A DNA stretch of 6,073 nucleotides from Candidatus Methanomethylophilaceae archaeon (lineage in GTDB: Archaea > Thermoplasmatota > Thermoplasmata > Methanomassiliicoccales > Methanomethylophilaceae). Below, piece after piece: positions 1-5,684 of this stretch. The notes under the pieces were generated by a model. It searched no databases. It worked only from the letters and a program-made list of their open reading frames with translations, and had not been told where the DNA came from. The position numbers were made by a program, and so were the translations under genes. How positions within the stretch are numbered: position 1 is the stretch's first letter; each line of letters begins with the position of its first letter. Where the stretch lies: NCBI GenBank assembly GCA_013329105.1, contig DUKW01000021.1:1-6073 (forward strand), in the 5' to 3' direction.

Positions 1-1973
1 GATACGGACTAGAGAGGATATCATGGGTATCGCAAGGCACTCCATCAGCATGTGAGGCGGTGTTTGGCCCGTTAGTAGAAGAACTCAAAGAAATGGCAGG
101 CATCGAATATGATCCTAGGATCATGAAAGAGTATGCAAAAGTAGCAGGAATGACCAATGCTAGGACCGCTGCTGACATTCGCCGGATACGAGAGGAGACA
201 GCATCACGCTTAGGGATATCCTATCAAGAGCTGATGAGTATCGTTGGTCCTCTGGAGGATGTCTATGTAATATGTGACCACTCCCGTGCATTAGCAGTGA
301 TGTTGAACGATGCCGTGGTGCCATCCAACGTTCAGGAGGGATATTTCGCTCGCTTACTGGTAAGGCGGGCACTACGCTCAATACGCAAACTGGGATTAGA
401 TATCCGATTGTCAGACATAGTAGCGAAGCAGGTGGATGAGTATTCCACAGTAATACCAGAGATGATCCAAAACCGTGATGACATTCTCAAGCTAGTAGAT
501 GTTGAGGAGGCCCGTTACCATGAGACGCTATCAAGAGGCCAGCAACTGGTCGAGAGGGTCACAAAGTCCCTCAGACCCGGTGAAGGAATCAGCGTCGACA
601 AACTGATAGAACTCTACGACTCGCATGGACTCAACCCAGAGATTGTAGCGGAATTCGCTGATGTGCCTGTGGAGATACCAGATGATTTCTATATCCAAGT
701 GGCCAAACGACATGAAACATCAAAGATAGTTCAGATAGAAGAGACGGAACTCCCCCGTGACCTTCCTGAGACGCACCCTATATACTACGATGATGCCGAA
801 AAGGATGAGTTTGACGCCACGGTACTAGCCGTGGTTGGGGACGAAGTCGTTCTGAACCGCACCGCCTTCTACCCCGAAGGAGGCGGGCAAGAGTGGGACC
901 TTGGTACTATAGAAGGAAGAAAAGTCCACCGTGTGGTTAAATCTGGTCGCACGATATTCCATAAAGTACCCGGACACAGATTCAAAGAGGGAGACATTGT
1001 CAAAGGAAAGGTTGACCTAAATCGGCGGCGGCAGCTGATGAGCCATCACACTGCCGCTCATGTGATTAACGGCGTCTGCCATAAGATGTTTGGAAACCAT
1101 ATTTGGCAGGCAGGAGCTAATAAAGGTGTCAATAGCGCCAGACTTGATATCACCCATTATGAGAACTTCAGCGACGAACATATACGCTCCATAGAGAGAG
1201 AAGCCAACCGTGTGGTGATGAGCGATATCCCCACAGTTATCGAAACGCTACCTCGAGATAAAGCAGAGGCTAAGTACGGTTTCAGGCTTTATCAAGGGGG
1301 TGTAGTCCCGGGGAAGATGATTCGTGTCGTCAGTATACCCGGTCTAGATGCCGAAGCCTGCGGCGGTCTGCATGTAGACCGCACAGGAAAGATTGGTCCC
1401 ATCCAGATCATACGCTCTAAGAGAATACAGGACGGAGTGGTTCGCATTGAATATGTGGCCGGTATGGCGGCAGTGAAAGCTATGCAGGAAGATCGCGACA
1501 TCATTGCGTCACTGAGCGAGGAGCTTAACGTTCCTCATAATGATCTAGTGGAAGCAGTAAAACGAGTGAAGGAAGAGCTGCGGCAGACGCAGAAGGCTTT
1601 AGATGCTCTGCGAAAGGACATGAGTGAGAACACAATCGATAACATTCTGTCGCAGGCAGTGGTTGTGAACGGCGTCAAGGTGCTTCGTTACGTGGCCAAA
1701 AAGGGAGAGGATACTGACCGTATCTCAAAGGTTCTGTCCGAGTCTCCGGACGTCCTGGCCGTTGTGGTATCGACAGAGCCCCGGCTTCGTGTACTCGTTT
1801 CTCGCGGCAAGAATGTTACTGTGGACTGCCGCAAGGTCCTAAAAGAGATCATGACCATCATTGGTGGAAAAGGTGGCGGTAAGCCCGATTTCGCACAGGG
1901 CGGAGGCGGATCTCTTGATAATTTACACTCAGCACTTGGAGAAATCCCACGGATAATAAAGGAGATTTGTTAA
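1..1973 (+). CDS. alaS: Alanyl-tRNA synthetase, archaeal type (5' truncated by window)
   Basis: Cytoplasmic enzyme that charges tRNA-Ala and clears mischarged Ser/Gly-tRNA-Ala. The frame is open from base 3, so the GTG at 60 is an internal Val and not a start. The 656 visible residues (numbered from base 3) begin inside class II motif 3 (GYGLERISW), and about a quarter of a typical ~900-residue archaeal AlaRS is missing to the left, including motifs 1 and 2. Next comes the tRNA-recognition helical region, with VVPSNVQEGYFARLLVRRAL. The editing domain follows, with TAFYPEGGGQ and the zinc-site pair HTAAH (His349, His353) and CGGLH (Cys453, His457). A predicted coiled coil lies at about 497-540, and the C-Ala domain ends with the Gly-rich GGKGGGKPDFAQGGGG (621-636). 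It stops with TAA and converges on the betaine transporter operon. Editing residues look intact, and nothing suggests decay. Identity is near certain; catalytic competence cannot be judged from this fragment. Confidence 0.97.
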   Translation, partial: YGLERISWVSQGTPSACEAVFGPLVEELKEMAGIEYDPRIMKEYAKVAGMTNARTAADIRRIREETASRLGISYQELMSIVGPLEDVYVICDHSRALAVMLNDAVVPSNVQEGYFARLLVRRALRSIRKLGLDIRLSDIVAKQVDEYSTVIPEMIQNRDDILKLVDVEEARYHETLSRGQQLVERVTKSLRPGEGISVDKLIELYDSHGLNPEIVAEFADVPVEIPDDFYIQVAKRHETSKIVQIEETELPRDLPETHPIYYDDAEKDEFDATVLAVVGDEVVLNRTAFYPEGGGQEWDLGTIEGRKVHRVVKSGRTIFHKVPGHRFKEGDIVKGKVDLNRRRQLMSHHTAAHVINGVCHKMFGNHIWQAGANKGVNSARLDITHYENFSDEHIRSIEREANRVVMSDIPTVIETLPRDKAEAKYGFRLYQGGVVPGKMIRVVSIPGLDAEACGGLHVDRTGKIGPIQIIRSKRIQDGVVRIEYVAGMAAVKAMQEDRDIIASLSEELNVPHNDLVEAVKRVKEELRQTQKALDALRKDMSENTIDNILSQAVVVNGVKVLRYVAKKGEDTDRISKVLSESPDVLAVVVSTEPRLRVLVSRGKNVTVDCRKVLKEIMTIIGGKGGGKPDFAQGGGGSLDNLHSALGEIPRIIKEIC

Positions 1974-2082
1974 TGGAACTGTGTAATAAATGGTTTCACC
2001 GAATCTTTCAGATTTCATCATAGATTTTGATGTTCAGAAATGTTATTAAAAAAAGGTAAGTGGTTTTATGTTTTGTTGAGGG
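1974..2082. other. Convergent intergenic region (alaS / betaine operon 3' ends)
   Basis: A short AT-rich gap between two convergent stop codons, with no gene of its own. It holds a weak 5-bp stem, CATCA (2016-2020) with TGATG (2028-2032). On the plus strand there are T4 runs at 2064-2067 and 2071-2074, which may help end alaS transcripts. A 16-codon ATG frame overlapping the alaS TAA (1973-2023) looks like chance. Confidence 0.6.
2048..2054 (-). terminator. Oligo-T terminator of the betaine transporter operon
   Basis: Seven A on the plus strand read as T7 on the minus strand, about 29 nt past the stop codon of the binding-protein gene. Archaeal RNA polymerase commonly terminates at oligo-T without a strong hairpin, and no strong stem precedes the run. 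The assignment rests on position and T content only. Confidence 0.5.
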
Positions 2083-2991
2083 TCAGGCATACTCCTCCAT
2101 ATAGCTGGCATGCGTCAATGGCACCCACGCTGTTGTGATGAAATCAATATCACCTTGTGAGAGACCCTGGTACATCACGCCTGCCTGGGACATCTGAAGA
2201 GTCACATTATAACCAACGTACTCCTCAAGGATGTACTCAATCATATGACTAGACGCCTGAGCGCAGGCCCAATCAACAAGGCCCACGGTAAGCTGGCCAC
2301 GGCCTTCCTCATATTCAACATCGCCAACCCATTCATCTATGAGGTCGGAGTTGTTTGCGGCCCACCACTCTTGAGCCCTTGTGGCACTTTCGTTCTGCTG
2401 AATAGCATTTAATAGATCACTGAAGTCCTCAAGTGTGTAGGTATAATTGGCTAACACGGCAGCAGCCGCCGGCTCATCCTCAGAGAATCCTGGTCTGGAC
2501 CAGCTCTCAATTGACTCCGCTTCACCGAAAACCTTGTCGGGATCGTTGAGATATTTCAGTTCATAAGCACCGAAGGCCCAATGGGGGTCCCACAGAGTTA
2601 CAACAATATCTTCCTCTGCGTCTATAGCTTGACGTAAGCTGGTCATCATAGTAGCATCACTGCTCTTTGTTAGCTCGTAACCGTCAAGCCCGTAGTGAGG
2701 CATAACATCGTTTTCAGTAATCCGCATAATGCCTGCGCCAGCATCTATGCCTATTATCTTACCTTTAAAGAGACTTTCGTTACCATTTAGGTCTGAGATG
2801 TCCTCTATACCATCTTCATATGTATATGCAGGTACAACCAGACCTAATTTGGCCCCATCCTGAAGCACAGTCCCAACGTATTCAATTGGTTCTGCCTCGC
2901 TGTAGTCAGCAAAGAAGTAAGCACCTACTCCGAGGAGCAGTACTGCTACTACTACGACCACTGCGATCAAAGTTTTTTGTCCGTTGTTCAT
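2083..2991 (-). CDS. opuAC: Glycine betaine/proline-betaine ABC transporter substrate-binding protein, circularly permuted
   Basis: Extracytoplasmic receptor of the OpuAC/ProX family (302 aa) that hands betaine to the permease. A hydrophobic segment at about 8-27 follows a short N-terminus. There is no lipobox Cys, so it probably acts as an uncleaved membrane anchor. The ligand-site parts are visible: GIDAGAGI (81-88) supplies backbone contacts, Trp134 (TLWDPHW), Trp241 (VDW) and Trp289 (TAW) match the three-Trp cage known in B. subtilis OpuAC, and His294 (PLTH) lies five residues after the last Trp as expected. Lobe order is unusual: the protein opens with the AKLGLVVP strand and ends at THASYMEEYA, which would directly precede it in the circle, so the fold is complete but permuted rather than truncated. 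It is strongly acidic, about 51 Asp/Glu against 12 Lys/Arg. It is the last gene of the operon, 37 bp after the permease, with its own strong SD. Betaine is the likely ligand; a related quaternary amine such as choline or carnitine is possible. Confidence 0.93.
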   Translation of the reverse strand: MNNGQKTLIAVVVVVAVLLLGVGAYFFADYSEAEPIEYVGTVLQDGAKLGLVVPAYTYEDGIEDISDLNGNESLFKGKIIGIDAGAGIMRITENDVMPHYGLDGYELTKSSDATMMTSLRQAIDAEEDIVVTLWDPHWAFGAYELKYLNDPDKVFGEAESIESWSRPGFSEDEPAAAAVLANYTYTLEDFSDLLNAIQQNESATRAQEWWAANNSDLIDEWVGDVEYEEGRGQLTVGLVDWACAQASSHMIEYILEEYVGYNVTLQMSQAGVMYQGLSQGDIDFITTAWVPLTHASYMEEYA

Positions 2992-2999
2992 TCTTCTTT

Positions 3000-3005
3000 C
3001 CTCCT
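3000..3005 (-). promoter_or_regulatory. Shine-Dalgarno site of the binding-protein gene
   Basis: AGGAGG on the minus strand, 8 nt before the ATG at 2989-2991. It is the strongest ribosome-binding site in the operon. This fits a binding protein made in excess over the membrane parts, and it fixes the start codon. Confidence 0.8.
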
Positions 3006-3028
3006 ATACTGAACATCATATGCTCAGT

Positions 3029-3843
3029 TCAAGATTTGAACGACTGCGTCAGTCTGTCCAAAATCATGGCGATTATCACCACCGCCAAACCGGCCTCGAA
3101 GCCTTTGGCTACATCCACCGTGCTTAAAGCGGTCACTATGTCCGAGCCAAGACCTCCGGCACCGATCATGGCGGCAATAACCACCATTGAGAGTGATAAC
3201 ATGATGCACTGATTTACACCAGCCATTATTGACGGCATGGCGATGGGCAGTTGCACCTTGGTCAATTTCTGCCAGCCACTGGATCCAAAAGAGTCGGCCA
3301 CTTCATTCATCTCCTTTGGCACCTGTCTTATTCCCAAATTTGTCAATCTTACAGCTGGAGGCATAGCAAATATGATGGTGGCTACAATACCTGGTGCCAG
3401 CCCTAAGCCGAAGAATATAACTGCCGGGATAAGGTAGACAAAAGCCGGCATCGTTTGCATAAAGTCCATAAGGGCCTTTATGATTGGATTAGCGGTCTCA
3501 CTATAAGCCGCCCAGATACCTAACGGATTCCAATAGCTACTGCTATAACGGTCGAGACCAAGACCATATCAAGAGTGATCATAGCGCTTTGCCAGTAACC
3601 CATCCATTGTATGAAATAAAATCCAATCACAACAAGTATCGGCAGTATCAAGCGCTTAGTTATTAATATAGAGATGATGAATACCAGCAGCAAGAACCAC
3701 GCAGGGTCTATCCCTAAAAGGAAATCACCTATAGAGTCTGCTCCCCAGCCAAGAAATTCCCTTATAGCATCAAGCAACCAACCGAAATATATCTCAATCC
3801 AGTCAATGGCCTGTTCTGCCAGGATTCCCACCTCAGAGGCCAT
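3029..3843 (-). pseudogene. opuAB: Glycine betaine ABC transporter permease, broken by a single-base frameshift
   Basis: Membrane channel subunit of the betaine importer, read as two pieces in different frames: 3520-3843 (107 codons to a TAG) and a downstream frame open from about 3525 to the TGA at 3029 (first ATG at 3467-3469, 146 aa). Adding one base at the GG of 3525-3526 joins them into 271 aa, close to the ~280 of OpuAB, across IGIPLGIWAAYSETANP. In the restored numbering, hydrophobic segments lie at about 48-63, 64-82, 86-106, 133-149, 151-165, 207-229 and 246-262. The cytoplasmic EAA loop that docks on the ATPase is at about 182-200 (ADSFGSSGW...QLP). The start ATG lies inside the end of the ATPase gene (11-bp overlap), which suggests translational coupling, with GGGGAG 8 nt upstream. 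No other defect is visible in either piece. A sequencing or assembly indel, or a recent inactivating mutation, fits better than an old pseudogene. Confidence 0.85.
3520..3528 (-). other. Frameshift site in the permease gene
   Basis: Minus-strand codons read ATC CGT TAG. One more C (a plus-strand G at 3525-3526) would give ATC CCG TTA, encoding Ile-Pro-Leu as the family expects. The shift needed is -1, and no X-XXY-YYZ slippery heptamer is present, so programmed frameshifting looks unlikely. Confidence 0.85.
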
Positions 3844-5242
3844 TCACATCACTCCCCATGTCTATGGCTTTGGCCGCTGCAGAGGGACTTACGACCCCAA
3901 GTAAGACCTTATTATCGTCTACCACAGGTATTGGATAGTTAGTGGTCACCATTGTCTGAATCACTTGGCTCATCGGGGTGTCCACACCGACGGTTGGTAT
4001 TTCTGTGTTGATTATACTCTGAAGAGGTTTCTCAGTTTTCACAGCCCTAACTGCGTCATCTGCCTCCACCATCCCCATCAATCTGCGTTGTCTATCCACA
4101 ACAAATATAGAAGTCATATCCGCCTCTTCCATAACTCTAAGGGCTGTTCTTGGCCCTTGTGTGATATGAATGACTTCACGAGGTCGTCTCATAAAGATTC
4201 CCGCGGTGAGTATCTTTGTTCTATCTACATCTTCCACGAAACGTGAGACGTACTCATCTGCAGGACTTTGCAATATCTCCTCTGCAGTACCTATCTGTAT
4301 AATCTTTCCATCTTTCATCAATGCGATACGATCACCTAGTTTAAGTGCCTCATCTAAGTCATGGCTCACGAAAACTATGGTTTTACTCAACGCGTTTTGG
4401 ATCTTCAAGAGCTCGTCCTGCATATCTTTACGTATAAGAGGATCCAGGGCGCTGAATGCCTCATCCATTAACAAGATGTCGGGGTCAGTTGCAAGAGCTC
4501 TTGCCAACCCTACTCTTTGTTTCATCCCCCCGCTTAAATTATCAGGCATCATATCTTCATAACCAGAAAGGCCTACAATCTGGATTGCTTCTTTGGCACG
4601 CTGTAAACGCTCTTTTTCGGGGACGCCCTGGATCTCCAGACCATACGCCACATTGCTCTTGACATCACGATGGGGTAGCAAACCAAATTCCTGAAATACC
4701 ATAGAAAATTTCTTTCTCCTTACAGTCCGAAGCTCATCTGGATCCAGATTGAGGATGTCAAGGCCTTCAATTAAGATCTCGCCGGATGTCGGTTCTATCA
4801 GCCTGTTCAAGCAACGCTCAAGTGTTGATTTTCCAGATCCTGACAGTCCCATCAGTACAAAAATCTCCCCTTCCTTAACGTCAAAGGAGACGTCATAGAC
4901 GCCGACTGTGTTTCCTGCAGTCTTGAGAATCTCGTCCTTCGCCATCCCTTTCTCTAAAAGAGGGAGGGCTTTCTCAGGGGATTTCCCAAAGATCTTCGAT
5001 AGGTGTCTGACACGAATTATGATTCTATTACCTTCGTCATCTACAGGACACTCCACACCTGAGATTATTTCTTCGAGCGAGGCGCCTCTGGAAATACTTT
5101 GATTTATTTTTTCTATGCCCTGTTTTATTGGTCTCTTGATAAAACTCGTTACAGGATTTAATGTTGAGTTCAACGCTTTATTGACCGCTTTATCTATCGT
5201 TTCTATAGATCTTTTGATAACCCCAGAATGAATTGAAATCAC
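3833..5242 (-). CDS. opuAA: Glycine betaine ABC transporter ATPase with tandem CBS domains
   Basis: Cytoplasmic ATP-hydrolysing subunit of an OpuA/ProV-type osmoprotectant importer (469 aa from the GTG at 5240-5242). The ABC domain spans about 74-340: Walker A GLSGSGKST (132-140), Q-loop Gln184, signature LSGGM (236-240), Walker B ILLMDE (256-261), D-loop SALD (264-267) and H-loop His294. The family-specific lead-in HLSKIFG and the NTVGVYDVSF stretch are present. Two CBS repeats follow at about 345-400 and 405-465; in OpuA-type transporters they gate activity in response to ionic strength or cyclic dinucleotide. It lacks the acidic C-terminal tail I recall from L. lactis OpuAA. It is unusual in having about 72 extra residues before the ABC domain, basic and helix-prone with no conserved motif. 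The start is uncertain: GTG overlaps a GAGGTGA Shine-Dalgarno-like sequence, and the ATT at codon 4 has better spacing. First gene of the operon; its 3' end overlaps the permease start by 11 bp. Confidence 0.95.
   Translation of the reverse strand: MISIHSGVIKRSIETIDKAVNKALNSTLNPVTSFIKRPIKQGIEKINQSISRGASLEEIISGVECPVDDEGNRIIIRVRHLSKIFGKSPEKALPLLEKGMAKDEILKTAGNTVGVYDVSFDVKEGEIFVLMGLSGSGKSTLERCLNRLIEPTSGEILIEGLDILNLDPDELRTVRRKKFSMVFQEFGLLPHRDVKSNVAYGLEIQGVPEKERLQRAKEAIQIVGLSGYEDMMPDNLSGGMKQRVGLARALATDPDILLMDEAFSALDPLIRKDMQDELLKIQNALSKTIVFVSHDLDEALKLGDRIALMKDGKIIQIGTAEEILQSPADEYVSRFVEDVDRTKILTAGIFMRRPREVIHITQGPRTALRVMEEADMTSIFVVDRQRRLMGMVEADDAVRAVKTEKPLQSIINTEIPTVGVDTPMSQVIQTMVTTNYPIPVVDDNKVLLGVVSPSAAAKAIDMGSDVNGL
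3852..3857 (-). promoter_or_regulatory. Shine-Dalgarno site of the permease gene
   Basis: GGGGAG on the minus strand, 8 nt before the permease ATG (3841-3843). It lies inside the last codons of the ATPase gene, supporting the overlapping start and coupled translation. Confidence 0.55.
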
Positions 5243-5245
5243 CTC
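5239..5245 (-). promoter_or_regulatory. GAGGTGA motif overlapping the ATPase start
   Basis: GAGGTGA closely matches an archaeal Shine-Dalgarno sequence, but the only conventional start codon nearby (GTG) lies within it. The in-frame ATT at 5231-5233 sits 5 nt downstream, ideal spacing for a rare AUU start. No in-frame ATG or GTG lies between the upstream in-frame TAG (about 5308) and this GTG. The next in-frame GTG is codon 63. Confidence 0.5.
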
Positions 5246-5280
5246 AATGGTATGGTTTATACAGATTTCGGACCATCTTA

Positions 5281-5290
5281 ATACATTTAT
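5281..5290 (-). promoter_or_regulatory. Candidate TATA box of the betaine transporter operon
   Basis: The minus strand reads ATAAATGTAT about 38 nt before the GTG. A start site about 25 nt downstream would leave a leader of roughly 20 nt. A second TATA-like stretch, TGTATAAACC, lies closer (about 5253-5262) but would place the start site inside the gene. The choice between them is inference. Confidence 0.35.
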
Positions 5291-5345
5291 CTCAAAATGC
5301 GTCTATTTTGTGATACATATGATTCCCATGAGATCATTACATAAA

Positions 5346-5381
5346 TAAATTGTTGAAAAATCTTATATTTTAGACAATTTA
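5346..5381. repeat. 8-bp perfect inverted repeat with 20-bp spacer
   Basis: TAAATTGT (5346-5353) and ACAATTTA (5374-5381) are exact reverse complements around an AT-rich spacer containing TTATATTTTA. It lies about 105-140 bp upstream of the ATPase start. It could be an operator pair or a weak hairpin, and chance is possible in such AT-rich DNA. Confidence 0.4.
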
Positions 5382-5619
5382 CCTATGAAAAAGACAGAAC
5401 CGGCCATATTTACTAGATCATTTTGATGTTATTCCCATCTTAATCAATTAATGATATACTAATTACAGACGTTAAACTTGAAATTTAGACTTTTGTAAAG
5501 CTGCAAAACTTATTTATGAGTGTGAAAAGGTGCGCCCATGTCTAGGCGTCATAGAATACTATCTATTACACACTTTTACGAAACCGCCCTATTAAGAGGG
5601 GGAAAATTTTTAGAAATCC

Positions 5620-5628
5620 TTATATATA
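5620..5628 (+). promoter_or_regulatory. TATA box of the rps13 promoter
   Basis: TTATATATA preceded by the purine-rich TAGAAATCC, a plausible BRE, after a GGGGGAAAATTTTT tract. A start site about 25 bp downstream would fall near 5650, giving a leader of about 35 nt before the rps13 ATG. Confidence 0.7.
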
Positions 5629-5649
5629 GATTCTAGGTATGGGAAACGA

Positions 5650-5666
5650 CCTGAACTCAATTCAGG
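5650..5666 (+). promoter_or_regulatory. Hairpin at the start of the rps13 leader
   Basis: CCTGAA (5650-5655) and TTCAGG (5661-5666) pair perfectly around a CTCAA loop. The hairpin sits at the predicted transcript 5' end and 7 nt before the Shine-Dalgarno. It may be a leader structure for ribosomal protein feedback, a stability element, or a DNA operator at the start site. Confidence 0.4.
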
Positions 5667-5673
5667 ATTAACT

Positions 5674-5678
5674 GGAGG
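5674..5678 (+). promoter_or_regulatory. Shine-Dalgarno site of rps13
   Basis: GGAGG ends 6 nt before the ATG at 5685, fixing that start over the internal ATG at codon 8. Confidence 0.8.
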
Positions 5679-5684
5679 ATAGCA

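Larger units (their letters stand above)
5243..5684. other. Divergent intergenic region between the betaine operon and rps13
   Basis: An AT-rich, 442-bp region with no convincing gene. From left to right it holds the operon promoter candidates (5253-5290), an 8-bp inverted repeat (5346-5381), two 8-mers each present twice (ATTCCCAT at 5322 and 5431; AGATCATT at 5331 and 5415), and a short dyad TTAAT-CA-ATTAA (5440-5451). Further right are a plus-strand TATA-like element (5510-5517) ahead of a 32-codon frame, and the rps13 promoter and leader (5620-5684). I see no tRNA, CRISPR or insertion-sequence ends. Confidence 0.7.

Noticed and set aside
1973..2023. 16-codon ORF overlapping the alaS stop
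   Set aside because: It is too short, has no own Shine-Dalgarno, carries no recognisable features, and lies in a convergent gap.
2820..3212. 130-residue plus-strand frame across the permease/binding-protein junction
   Set aside because: It is antisense to two well-supported genes, low in recognisable motifs, and explained by codon patterns of the opposite strand.
3476..3522. Pyrrolysine read-through of the TAG in the permease gene
   Set aside because: The intact genes here end in TAA or TGA, so TAG recoding was worth considering. Reading through stays in the wrong frame and meets a TAA about 15 codons later, losing the conserved permease sequence; only a one-base shift restores it.
3520..3535. 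Programmed ribosomal frameshift in the permease
   Set aside because: A -1 shift is needed, yet no slippery heptamer is present and no clear downstream structure was seen. A single-base indel is the simpler explanation.
4170..4562. 130-residue plus-strand frame within the ATPase gene
   Set aside because: It is antisense to the ABC domain with its Walker and signature motifs; a shadow frame.
5385..5426. 13-codon ATG frame after a TATA-like stretch
   Set aside because: It is very short, with no Shine-Dalgarno and no downstream gene it could lead.
5587..5611. CCCT/AGGG stem followed by T5 as a terminator
   Set aside because: The stem has only four pairs, and the T run belongs to the A/T tract just upstream of the rps13 TATA box.
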